Assembly: GCF_000317025.1 (NCBI RefSeq)
Contig: NC_019689.1
Location: 2,209,501-2,273,500, forward strand
DNA length: 64,000 nt
DNA from: Pleurocapsa sp. PCC 7327
Lineage (GTDB): Bacteria; Cyanobacteriota; Cyanobacteriia; Cyanobacteriales; Microcystaceae
Direction of reading: 5' to 3'
Position 1 is the stretch's first letter. Each line of letters starts with the position of its first letter. Shown one piece after another: positions 15,374-24,279 of the stretch. The notes beneath the pieces are model-generated. The model was not told the DNA's origin. It searched no databases and was given only the letters and a program-made list of their open reading frames with translations. Position numbers and translations under genes: made by a program.

Positions 15374-16147
15374 GTGCTTATTATGGCTAGCGATCTGACA
15401 GCATCAATCGAACTTGCAGAGATTGTCGATCACCTCAAAAAAAATATCCAGCTCAAAGAAGCCTGCAATAAAATTCTTCATCAGAGAATCGTTAATCGGG
15501 CTGCACGAGAGCGAAATCTAGTGGTTACGCCAGAAGAGATTCAAGCCGAGGCGAACCGCCTGCGCCGCGAAAAGCGTTTGGAGAAAGCTGCTGACACCTT
15601 TGCTTGGCTGACGGAAGAGAAAATTACCCCCGAAGATTGGGAAGCCGGAATCCGCGATCGCATTCTTACTAAAAAGTTAGCAGAATCTCTTTTCTCAAAG
15701 GAAGTCGAGAAACTTTTTGCCCAAAATCGTCTGAATTTCGAGCAGGTTTTACTCTATCAGCTTGTCGTTCCCTACGAACGACTTGCCTGGGAAATCTTTT
15801 ATCAAATTGAAGAGGAAGAGATGAGCTTTTATCAAGCCGCCCATCTCTATGATATTGACGAAAGACGCAGACATCAGTGCGGTTATGAAGGAAAGCTCTA
15901 TCGTTGGAGCCTCAAACCCGATCTGGCTGCTGTCATATTTAACGCTCGCGCCAGAGAAGTAATTAACCCCATAAAAACCGAGCAGGGATATCATTTACTT
16001 TTAGTGGAAGAATTCATTCCTGCCGAATTAACACCTGAAATCTATCAAGAAATAATCGACAAGATGTTTGCGGAATGGTTGGCAAGCGAATTAAACTATC
16101 TGCTTCATAATTCTTCTGAGCAACAATACGCTACTCAAGCCCAATAA
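15374..16147 (+). CDS. PpiC/parvulin-type peptidyl-prolyl isomerase
   Basis: A 257-residue protein with a SurA/PrsA-like N-terminal helical part (KILHQRIVNRAARERNLVVT, residues about 35-54) and a C-terminal rotamase-type region (residues about 115-235) with GYEGKLYRWSLKPDLAAVIF and INPIKTEQGYHLLLVEEF. There is no signal peptide, so it is probably cytoplasmic. GTG at 15374 is spaced five bases from GGGGAG; an ATG at 15383 is the alternative. Similar proteins are commonly found beside double-glycine peptide export genes in cyanobacteria. Here it directly follows the precursor cluster, which suggests a chaperone role. Confidence 0.85.
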   Translation: MLIMASDLTASIELAEIVDHLKKNIQLKEACNKILHQRIVNRAARERNLVVTPEEIQAEANRLRREKRLEKAADTFAWLTEEKITPEDWEAGIRDRILTKKLAESLFSKEVEKLFAQNRLNFEQVLLYQLVVPYERLAWEIFYQIEEEEMSFYQAAHLYDIDERRRHQCGYEGKLYRWSLKPDLAAVIFNARAREVINPIKTEQGYHLLLVEEFIPAELTPEIYQEIIDKMFAEWLASELNYLLHNSSEQQYATQAQ

Positions 16148-16960
16148 GCCTATTAAAGCAAACCGATTTGAAGGTTCGGACACTTTCACGCAAATATTTA
16201 ACTTTTTAGAAGACTCACCACAGGATTTGTTTCTCGTTACAGCCACTAAAGTGAGTTGGGTATTTTCTGGAAAGTAACGTTGAAATGACCCTTGAACTAA
16301 AACTTGATAAGATTCTTGAGTTCCTCCTAAAAGAGGCAATTCGGATACTTGATTCAATCTGAAGTTATTTCCCGGTGTGAAGCTAAAAAAATCAGAATCG
16401 CTAATTTCAGTTAAATCGGTATTTAAATTAGCAAAAAGGTTAAAAGAGTCAAAAGCTGTCCGGTTGATGCTGTCAATTAAAAGAATAGACACAGCTGCAT
16501 ATGTACTAGCAGCTTCATCTTGTCCTCGCTCGATCGCGTTAACCAAGCCTAAGAACGCAGTAAAATCAAAGCTAAATTGCTGCTCTGCTTCTATAAAGAA
16601 TTTACTGACAAGTCTGGATGAGATTTTTAAATCTCCCAAGTAATCACTACCTTGTCCCAAAACTTGAGATTGAATATTCGATTGTGCAAAAACTAGGGAA
16701 TCCTCCGCCTTAAAAATACTATCGACATCAAGCTTAGCTTGGACTGCTCCCTTCCCCTTATCAGAAATAGTTTTTGAGTTAAAATCCTCATAAAAAACTC
16801 CAACATCTTGAGGAATTTTATTAAAATTATCGAGTTTCAAATAAGTTTGAGAAGCGCTAAAAATAGCAGCATAACTGGGCAATATAGCGGCAGTAGAGCC
16901 AGTTACAATTGAAGCAAAAAACAACAATAATTTTTTTTTAATTGCCAAGCAACTCTTCAT
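16091..16960 (-). CDS. PEP-CTERM sorting-domain protein
   Basis: A 289-residue protein with an N-terminal signal peptide (KKKLLLFFASIVTGSTAAIL, cut near SYAA) and a C-terminal sorting signal: SEPS, hydrophobic helix FALIGLLGLSSVLLL, then an RR-type basic end. This is the PEP-CTERM pattern read by exosortase, so the protein is expected on the cell surface or outside. The middle has no recognised domain. Its 3' end overlaps the end of the PpiC gene by 57 bases on the other strand. No exosortase gene is in the window. Confidence 0.82.
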   Translation of the reverse strand: MKSCLAIKKKLLLFFASIVTGSTAAILPSYAAIFSASQTYLKLDNFNKIPQDVGVFYEDFNSKTISDKGKGAVQAKLDVDSIFKAEDSLVFAQSNIQSQVLGQGSDYLGDLKISSRLVSKFFIEAEQQFSFDFTAFLGLVNAIERGQDEAASTYAAVSILLIDSINRTAFDSFNLFANLNTDLTEISDSDFFSFTPGNNFRLNQVSELPLLGGTQESYQVLVQGSFQRYFPENTQLTLVAVTRNKSCGESSKKLNICVKVSEPSNRFALIGLLGLSSVLLLRRIMKQIV

Positions 16961-17234
16961 ATCTTTTTCTTTATAGTTAATACGATCTTAGATACTCGGA
17001 GTTACCTTAGTATGAAGCTCCGGTAAAAAAATCAGATCTTCTTTATAAAGCTCGTGTAAAATCTTGAGGAAAACCGTTCGACATACTGACCGCTATCTCA
17101 ATCTTTTACTCGTCTAAACGATCCTTCATCTCACTATATTTATTTCTCGTAAATTTCTAGAGAATTTCTTAACTATGACTCGATCGCGCCCGGCGAGCCT
17201 AACAATAGATTAGTCAGTCACAAGAAGCAATGAT

Positions 17235-18317
17235 ATGGGCGAGCGAAAACGAATAGGGATTCTTACCAGTGGAGGCGATTGCGCTGGTTTAAATGCCGTT
17301 ATTAGAGCCGTTACCCGCTGTGCTGTTGACATTCACGGATGGGAAGTGCTAGGGATTTGCAGGGCAACTCAAGGCTTGATGAGCCGTCCCCCGCAGGTGA
17401 TGCGCCTAGAACCACACAAAGTCGATCCCATACTGATGATGGGAGGCACGATCTTGGGCACGACTAACAAAGGAGATCCCTTTGCCTTTTCCATGCCCGA
17501 CGGAAGCATGCGCGATCGCTCTTCAGAGATTATCGAAGGCTATCACTTGCTGGACTTAGACGCTCTCATTGGCATTGGCGGCGATGGCAGTTTAGCCATT
17601 CTTCGCAAACTAGCACAACAAGGAGGCATCAACCTCATCGGCATTCCCAAAACCATCGACAACGACGTCGACATAACCGAACGTTCCATTGGCTTTGATA
17701 CCGCCGTCAATATTGCCACAGAAGCGATCGACCGCCTGCACTTCACAGCGGCCAGTCACGATCGCGTCATGATCGTCGAAGTCATGGGACGCGATGCCGG
17801 ACATATTGCTCTCAACGCAGGCATCGCGGGCGGCGCTCACATTATTCTGATCCCAGAAATTGCTTATAAGATAGAAAATGTCTGCCGCTATGTCAAAAAA
17901 CGCCAAGCCCAAGGACTAGATTACTCCATTGTCGTCGTTTCAGAAGCAGTTTGTACGGAGGCGGGAGAGACGATCGAGCAGACCAAGTCATTGGGCGAAT
18001 GTCGCTTGGGAGGAATCGGTCAGTATCTCGCCGATCGCATTGCCAAAGGAACGGGTGCGGAAACCAGAGTCACCGTTTTAGGGCATACCCAGCGAGGCGG
18101 CATCGCTTCTCCCCTCGATAGAATCTTAGCCTCTTCTTTTGGGGTTGCTGCTGTAGAACTCATCGCCGAGGGCAAGTACGACCATATCGTGACTTGGCAA
18201 AACCGACAAATCATAAGCGTGCCAATCGCACAAGCCATTCAAAATTACCGGGTTGTCGATCCCGAAGATACTTTAGTTAAAACAGCGAGAGGCTTAGGCA
18301 TTTGTTTGGGCGATTAA
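17235..18317 (+). CDS. pfkA: 6-phosphofructokinase
   Basis: A 360-residue phosphofructokinase that phosphorylates fructose 6-phosphate in glycolysis. Motifs: GILTSGGDCAGLNAVIRAVT at the N terminus, GGTILGTTNKGDPF, GIGGDGSLAI, the catalytic GIPKTIDNDV loop, and EVMGRDAGHIALNAGIAGGA. The GGDGS residue pattern (Gly rather than Asp) fits the ATP-dependent subgroup. The ATG at 17235 begins the conserved domain with a normal short lead. It is on its own, with no obvious operon partner. Confidence 0.95.
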   Translation: MGERKRIGILTSGGDCAGLNAVIRAVTRCAVDIHGWEVLGICRATQGLMSRPPQVMRLEPHKVDPILMMGGTILGTTNKGDPFAFSMPDGSMRDRSSEIIEGYHLLDLDALIGIGGDGSLAILRKLAQQGGINLIGIPKTIDNDVDITERSIGFDTAVNIATEAIDRLHFTAASHDRVMIVEVMGRDAGHIALNAGIAGGAHIILIPEIAYKIENVCRYVKKRQAQGLDYSIVVVSEAVCTEAGETIEQTKSLGECRLGGIGQYLADRIAKGTGAETRVTVLGHTQRGGIASPLDRILASSFGVAAVELIAEGKYDHIVTWQNRQIISVPIAQAIQNYRVVDPEDTLVKTARGLGICLGD

Positions 18318-18433
18318 CAATCGGCTTGTCCCTTACGAAGTAGCTCCCAGGCACAACCACCATGAACGTAAAACCCGAATGGTATGATTAATGAGCCGAT
18401 TTTTTTCATCTGTTCGATTAAACTCATTCTGTC

Positions 18434-19474
18434 ATGATTGCGACTCCTCCTTCTCCCGACGAAATTGTTGCTGCCTTAGAGACTCCGGTAGATTTTGACT
18501 TTCAGCTACCCGATCCAGAGGATGAGGAGATACAAGAAGCTGAGTTTCAACAGCAGTTGGATGCGATTTGGAAACTCTGCGATCGCTTCGATCTGCAAAC
18601 CGACATTTGGCGAGGGCGGATTTTACGGGCAGTGCGCGATCGCGAGAAAAAAGGCGGCGACGGACGAGGGACGGGGTTTCTCAATTGGTTAAAGGTGCGA
18701 GAAATTACCAAAAGTCAGGCATATGCCTTAATTCAACTGGCGAATAGTGCCGATACTCTCTTGGCAGAAGGAACGCTAGATCCCAAGTCAATTAATAACT
18801 TTAGCAAGCGTGCCTTTTTAGAAACGGCGAAATCTGCCCCAGAGGTACAAAGACTGATCGGCGAAGCAGCGCAAAAGGGCGATCGCATTACTCGTCGAGA
18901 AGTGAAGCAACTTTCCGATGAATGGACGGCGATGAGTTCGGAATTATTACCAGAGGAAATCAAGGAGAAAGCGGCACAAGGATCGCTTCCCCCCCGATAC
19001 CTTGCCCCTCTCGTCAAAGAGATGGAAAAGTTACCCGATATTCATCTCGAACCAATTCAAAAAGAAATTGCCGAGAGTCCCGATCTCGATACAGTCAAGC
19101 ATATGACTTCATCGGCAAGAAGTTTAGCCAAATATCTCGATGCAGCGGCACAAGTCCAAACCCTGAAAAACTCTCCTATCGATTTGGAAATGGCACTAGA
19201 AGAGGCGTTGCGGCTAGATTGTTTGAATGCGACAGCCGACTTAGTCAAACAGGCAACCCAACTCGAACAAACGGTAGCCAAACTCTACACGACTTGGAAG
19301 CGTCTCGGCAGCCTCTCAGACCGATTATACGTAGATACGGGAGCAAGCAATCCCAATTTGCGATCGCTCCTTACTACTCTAGAAGTTCTCACTAGCGAAG
19401 TCATTGAAGTCTCATTAGACGAAGCCGGCGATCGCGCGGTACGTTTGAGAATAATGACACAAGGAAATTCTTAA
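18434..19474 (+). CDS. Conserved-looking hypothetical protein with HTH-like centre
   Basis: A 346-residue soluble protein, acidic at the N terminus. Residues about 75-105 (GFLNWLKVREITKSQAYALI) resemble a helix-turn-helix segment, and residues about 255-300 form a coiled-coil-like helix. No catalytic motif, signal peptide or membrane segment is visible. Several HIP1 octamers lie inside the gene, as expected for a long-resident gene. I do not recognise the family; DNA binding is a weak inference. Confidence 0.7.
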   Translation: MIATPPSPDEIVAALETPVDFDFQLPDPEDEEIQEAEFQQQLDAIWKLCDRFDLQTDIWRGRILRAVRDREKKGGDGRGTGFLNWLKVREITKSQAYALIQLANSADTLLAEGTLDPKSINNFSKRAFLETAKSAPEVQRLIGEAAQKGDRITRREVKQLSDEWTAMSSELLPEEIKEKAAQGSLPPRYLAPLVKEMEKLPDIHLEPIQKEIAESPDLDTVKHMTSSARSLAKYLDAAAQVQTLKNSPIDLEMALEEALRLDCLNATADLVKQATQLEQTVAKLYTTWKRLGSLSDRLYVDTGASNPNLRSLLTTLEVLTSEVIEVSLDEAGDRAVRLRIMTQGNS

Positions 19475-19494
19475 ACCCCTCACCATTTCCTCCT

Positions 19495-19527
19495 CCCGTC
19501 GCCTATCTAACGACAAAAGGCGACGGG
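19495..19527. repeat. CCCGTCGCC / GGCGACGGG hairpin
   Basis: A perfect 9-base stem with a 15-base loop just after the gene ending at 19474 and before purL. There is no T-tract, so it is better described as a hairpin that may stop or stabilise the transcript than as a classic terminator. Confidence 0.55.
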
Positions 19528-19602
19528 ACAAGTACCTCGGTCTTATCTTGTTAAACTTCAAAATAGATACAATTAAATCTGTTCCGTCAGTCAAAATCTC
19601 TC

Positions 19603-21912
19603 ATGTCCGCTCCCTTTTCCGATCGAGAAATCGCCGACGAAGGTATTAAGCCCGAAGAATACAAAGAAATTGTCAGACGCTTAGGTCGCCATCCTAATAA
19701 AGCTGAATTGGGAATGTTTGGCGTAATGTGGTCGGAACACTGTTGCTACAAAAATTCCCGACCCCTATTGAAGCAATTTCCCACAACGGGCGAACGCATT
19801 CTCGTCGGACCCGGAGAAAATGCAGGCGTAGTAGACTTAGGAGACGGACTCAGATTAGCTTTCAAGATTGAATCGCACAATCACCCCTCCGCTGTCGAAC
19901 CCTTCCAAGGCGCAGCAACCGGAGTCGGCGGCATTCTCAGAGATATCTTTACCATGGGGGCGCGTCCCATTGCGATTTTGAACTCCTTACGCTTTGGTTC
20001 CCTAGACGATGCAAAAACTCGCAGACTATTTGCTGGCGTAGTTGAAGGGATAGCACACTATGGTAACTGCGTTGGCGTGCCCACCGTTGGCGGCGAAGTT
20101 TATTTCGATCCCGTTTATTCTGGCAATCCCCTCGTCAACGCCATGGCACTGGGATTGATGGAAACGCCAGAAATCATCAAATCGGGCGCGTCGGGTATTG
20201 GCAATCCGGTTTTATACGTCGGTTCTACTACGGGTAGGGACGGCATGGGAGGGGCTAGCTTTGCCAGTGCGGAACTATCAGACCAGTCTATCGACGATCG
20301 CCCTGCGGTACAAGTCGGCGATCCTTTCCTAGAAAAATCTCTCATCGAAGCTTGTCTGGAAGCTTTTAAAACAGGTGCAGTCGTTGCCGCACAGGATATG
20401 GGTGCGGCGGGAATTACCTGTTCTACCTCGGAAATGGCAGCTAAAGGCGGCGTAGGCATCGAACTGGATTTGGATAAAATTCCCGTCCGCGAAACGGGTA
20501 TGATTCCTTACGAATATCTCCTCTCGGAATCCCAGGAAAGAATGCTGTTCGTTGCCCGCAAAGGACGAGAGGGGGAGTTAATCGATATTTTCCACCGTTG
20601 GGGGCTGCATGCTGTCGTCGCTGGAACCGTGATTGAAGAACCGATTGTCCGCATTCTTTTTAAAGGAGAAATTGCTGCCGAAATCCCCGCAACCGCTTTG
20701 GCAGAAAATACCCCCATCTACCATCGGGAACTTCTACAAGAACCGCCAGAATATGCCAGAAAAGCTTGGGAGTGGACGGCGGATTCTCTCCCTCCCTGTA
20801 ACGCCCAAGGAATTGTGTACAATTGTACACAAAAATCTTGGAACGAGATTTTATTGCAACTGCTAGATACTCCTACCATTGCCTCAAAACGCTGGGTCTA
20901 TCGCCAATACGACCATCAAGTCCAGAATAATACCGTTATCGTTCCTGGCGGTGCTGATGCAGCAGTTATCCGAGTTCGTCCCGTCGATGGGAAACCGGAT
21001 GTGTCAAGAATTGGCGTGGCAGCAACTACAGATTGTAATGCTCGCTACGTCTATCTCGACCCCTACGAAGGAGCAAAAGCGGCTGTAGCCGAAGCCGCTC
21101 GGAATTTAAGCTGCGTCGGTGCCGAACCGCTAGCAGTTACGGATAACCTCAATTTCGGCAGCCCAGAAAATCCCATCGGATACTGGCAGTTAGCCTCTGC
21201 TTGTCGGGGAATTTCTGAAGCTTGTCGAGAACTAAAAACGCCAGTTACAGGGGGAAATGTCTCTCTCTACAACGAAACCTTGGATTCAGACGGAAAACCC
21301 CAACCGATCTATCCTACTCCCGTTATTGGCATGGTAGGACTCATCCCTGACATTACCAAGGTCTGCGGGCAAGGGTGGAAGGCACAAGGAGATTCGATCT
21401 ATTTATTAGGAGTTCGGGGTCCATCGCTAGGAGGATCGGAATATTTAGCAACCGTTCATGGAATCGTCGCTGGCCAGCCGCCCGTGGTGGATTTTGAGCT
21501 AGAACGTCGCGTCCAGGAAGCTTGTCGTTATGGAATTCGTCAAGGATGGATAAATTCGGCGCATGATTGTGCCGAAGGCGGTCTGGCCGTGGCGCTGGCG
21601 GAATGTTGTATTAGCGGTCGATTGGGGGCAGACATTCGTCTCCCAGAAAGCGATCGCCGATTTGATGAAATTTTATTTGGAGAAGCGGCTAGTAGAATTG
21701 TGGTTTCGGTCAATCCCCAATGTAAGGACGGATGGGAGTCTTATCTGAACGAACAGTTGGGCAATAATTGGCGGCAAATTGGCGCGGTAACAAGCCAAGA
21801 TCGTAATTTTACGGTCACTACAGATGATAATCATCAGGCGATCGACGTTACAATTAGTAACATGATAGAATGTTGGACTACTGCTATAGAGCGTCGCTTA
21901 AAACAGATTTAA
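19603..21912 (+). CDS. purL: Phosphoribosylformylglycinamidine synthase subunit PurL
   Basis: A 769-residue small-type PurL, the ATP-dependent synthetase subunit that turns FGAR and glutamine-derived ammonia into FGAM in purine synthesis. Motifs: [20 protein letters not shown] near the N terminus, [50 protein letters not shown], and in the second half [13 protein letters not shown] and [13 protein letters not shown]. Length is typical. purF follows 113-180 bases downstream, making a purine pair. Confidence 0.97.
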   Translation: MSAPFSDREIADEGIKPEEYKEIVRRLGRHPNKAELGMFGVMWSEHCCYKNSRPLLKQFPTTGERILVGPGENAGVVDLGDGLRLAFKIESHNHPSAVEPFQGAATGVGGILRDIFTMGARPIAILNSLRFGSLDDAKTRRLFAGVVEGIAHYGNCVGVPTVGGEVYFDPVYSGNPLVNAMALGLMETPEIIKSGASGIGNPVLYVGSTTGRDGMGGASFASAELSDQSIDDRPAVQVGDPFLEKSLIEACLEAFKTGAVVAAQDMGAAGITCSTSEMAAKGGVGIELDLDKIPVRETGMIPYEYLLSESQERMLFVARKGREGELIDIFHRWGLHAVVAGTVIEEPIVRILFKGEIAAEIPATALAENTPIYHRELLQEPPEYARKAWEWTADSLPPCNAQGIVYNCTQKSWNEILLQLLDTPTIASKRWVYRQYDHQVQNNTVIVPGGADAAVIRVRPVDGKPDVSRIGVAATTDCNARYVYLDPYEGAKAAVAEAARNLSCVGAEPLAVTDNLNFGSPENPIGYWQLASACRGISEACRELKTPVTGGNVSLYNETLDSDGKPQPIYPTPVIGMVGLIPDITKVCGQGWKAQGDSIYLLGVRGPSLGGSEYLATVHGIVAGQPPVVDFELERRVQEACRYGIRQGWINSAHDCAEGGLAVALAECCISGRLGADIRLPESDRRFDEILFGEAASRIVVSVNPQCKDGWESYLNEQLGNNWRQIGAVTSQDRNFTVTTDDNHQAIDVTISNMIECWTTAIERRLKQI

Positions 21913-22091
21913 GCCAACAGCGATTTATTAAAAAAACTGATACTAAATCCCTCAAAATCTTGACTATATTCCTGCTAAGGTAGGGTTAAAAAAATGTTAA
22001 GCGAGCTGAATCATTTATCGATGGCTTGCCAGTTGCTCTCTATTCCAATTGCCTAACGATTGACTGCCATTACCAGGAGCTAAACTATCAG

Positions 22092-23582
22092 ATGATCGCT
22101 CAAGAACTTCCTAACCCTGACGAATCTCTTTCTGGCGCTCATTCTTCCGAAAGTCAGCCCACCGATAAACCCGAGGAAGCCTGCGGAGTATTCGGTGTCT
22201 ATGCGCCAGAAGAAGAGGTTGCTAAGTTAACTTATTTTGGTTTATATGCGCTACAGCACCGAGGACAAGAATCGGCAGGCATCACTACTTTTGAGGAAGA
22301 CAAAGTTCATCTCTATAAAGACATGGGGCTTGTCTCTCAAGTCTTTAAGGAATCTATCTTAAACGAAATGCCTGGAACCCTGGCAGTGGGACATACTCGT
22401 TATTCAACTACGGGTTCGAGCCGCAGGGCAAACGCACAACCCGCCGTCATTGAGACGCGCTTGGGTTCGCTCGCTCTAGCACACAATGGCAATCTTGTCA
22501 ATACCCCAGAACTGCGCCAGGAGTTAGAAAAGCGCGGGGGTAATTTTAATACAACCACAGATTCAGAGATGATTGCCGTCGCGATCGCTCAAGAAGTCGA
22601 TCGCGGTAAAGAGTGGCTAGAAGCGGCAATTAGTGCGTTTCAATTGTGTTCGGGCGCGTATAGTTTGGTAATTGGCACGCCTGTCGGGTTAATGGGCGCG
22701 CGCGATCCCAACGGCATTCGTCCCTTGGTCATCGGAACCATCGGCGAAGATCCGGTGCGTTACGTTTTGTCCTCAGAAACCTGCGGCTTAGATATTATCG
22801 GGGCAGACTACCTGCGGGATGTAGAACCTGGGGAATTGGTTTGGATTACCGAAAAGGGATTGGCTTCTTTCCACTGGTCGCCAAAACCGGAGAGAAAGCT
22901 ATGTATCTTTGAAATGATTTATTTTGCCAGACCCGATAGCATTATGCACGACGAAACTCTCTACACCTATCGGTCGCGATTGGGTCAACAACTAGCCAGA
23001 GAATCTTATGTAGAAGCCGATCTAGTTATGGGAGTGCCCGATTCCGGAGTTCCTGCGGCGATTGGGTTTTCTCAGGTTTCTGGAATTCCCTACGGCGAAG
23101 GCTTGATTAAAAACCGCTATGTCGGCCGCACGTTTATTCAACCGACGCAGCACATGAGAGAATCCGGCATTCGCATGAAACTCAATCCTCTCAAAGATGT
23201 TTTAGCCGGAAAACGGGTTATTATCGTCGATGATTCGATCGTGCGAGGAACGACTAGCCGCAAAATCGTCAAAGCATTAAGGGAAGCAGGAGCCAAAGAA
23301 GTCCATATGCGAATTTCTTCTCCTCCAGTGACTCACCCCTGCTTTTATGGCATCGATACCGACACGCAAGATCAACTGATTGCGGCAACTAAATCGGTAG
23401 AAGAGATCGCTCAACAACTAGGGGTTGATTCGCTTGCCTATCTTAGCTGGAAAGGAATGTTAGAAGTCACTGGCGAAGATCCCAATAGTTTTTGTTCGGC
23501 TTGTTTTACGGGAGACTATCCGATTCCCATTCCAGAAAATGTCAAGCGTTCCAAATTAATTTTAGAAAAAATTAAAGCTTAA
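22092..23582 (+). CDS. purF: Amidophosphoribosyltransferase
   Basis: The first enzyme of purine synthesis, transferring ammonia from glutamine to PRPP. The N-terminal glutaminase starts at the nucleophile Cys in EEACGVFGVYAPEEEV and has GLYALQHRGQESAGI, GHTRYSTTGSS and LAHNGNLVN. The PRTase site is VIIVDDSIVRGTTSRKIV. The ATG at 22092 gives 496 residues with a short propeptide. A TTG at 22026 would add 22 residues that show no conservation-like pattern, so 22092 is preferred. Confidence 0.95.
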   Translation: MIAQELPNPDESLSGAHSSESQPTDKPEEACGVFGVYAPEEEVAKLTYFGLYALQHRGQESAGITTFEEDKVHLYKDMGLVSQVFKESILNEMPGTLAVGHTRYSTTGSSRRANAQPAVIETRLGSLALAHNGNLVNTPELRQELEKRGGNFNTTTDSEMIAVAIAQEVDRGKEWLEAAISAFQLCSGAYSLVIGTPVGLMGARDPNGIRPLVIGTIGEDPVRYVLSSETCGLDIIGADYLRDVEPGELVWITEKGLASFHWSPKPERKLCIFEMIYFARPDSIMHDETLYTYRSRLGQQLARESYVEADLVMGVPDSGVPAAIGFSQVSGIPYGEGLIKNRYVGRTFIQPTQHMRESGIRMKLNPLKDVLAGKRVIIVDDSIVRGTTSRKIVKALREAGAKEVHMRISSPPVTHPCFYGIDTDTQDQLIAATKSVEEIAQQLGVDSLAYLSWKGMLEVTGEDPNSFCSACFTGDYPIPIPENVKRSKLILEKIKA

Positions 23583-23687
23583 ACACGCGGAAAGAACCCG
23601 ACTTTCGAGCGAGAGACGGGTTATCTAACTCCTAAAACTAGCAACAAAGGGAAAGCGAGTTGTAGAAATGCAGACGGGAAGCTAGCC

Positions 23688-24044
23688 TTAGATGTTTTTG
23701 GATGGCTTAGAATTGAAAGATTCAGAATTCGACCAAGCTGCCTCTAGATTTCGGCGTTGTTCTATTTGAGAGAGAAAGTAACCTGTCATCATAGCTGAGG
23801 CAAGAAGATTTGCCAGATTTTCTCTATCTGTCGTAATTTGAACCTGAAAATCTTCCGAAGGCAACATCCCAACTAGCCCTTGTACATTTTGGGCGATCAT
23901 TTGTTTAATTTCCGGACTAGCCGATTGAGCAACCCTTTCTAAAACTTCAGGATTTTGTCTCTGAAGGTATTGCATCAATGAATTAGATTCCTGTTGCTCG
24001 GCTTGCTCTGATTCGGAAGAGAAGAAGTCAAAATTAAAGATCAT
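23688..24044 (-). CDS. DUF760 family protein
   Basis: A 118-residue DUF760 protein, a family of cyanobacteria and chloroplasts with no assigned function. The core is LMQYLQRQNPEVLERVAQSA, EIKQMIAQNVQGLVGMLP and LANLLASAMMTGYFLSQIEQ. There is no membrane segment. The ATG at 24044 is spaced five bases from GGAG. A GTG at 24050 is possible but overlaps that site. Confidence 0.85.
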   Translation of the reverse strand: MIFNFDFFSSESEQAEQQESNSLMQYLQRQNPEVLERVAQSASPEIKQMIAQNVQGLVGMLPSEDFQVQITTDRENLANLLASAMMTGYFLSQIEQRRNLEAAWSNSESFNSKPSKNI

Positions 24045-24233
24045 TAGCACTCCAAGGTAATTGAACTTATATTCCTCTCTATTCTCACTATAACTTTCGC
24101 TCGATGAGAATGGAGGGGATTACCCTTGTCCTATCATATTAACGCTATTAGCACCCAGTCGGAGCAGTGAGAGAGGCGGAAAGATAAAGAGAGAAGACGA
24201 CGGGTTGGCGATTTAACAGTAAAAGATAAAAGC

Positions 24234-24257
24234 GTGGGTTACGCGATCGCAACCCAC
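24234..24257 (-). terminator. GTGGGTT hairpin downstream of the radical SAM gene
   Basis: GTGGGTT and AACCCAC form a 7-base stem around a HIP1 octamer loop. Read on the minus strand it is followed by CGCTTTTATCTTTT. It is a plausible weak terminator for the gene at 24280-25848. Confidence 0.45.
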
Positions 24258-24279
24258 TCGACAAAACCATAGAAAAAAA

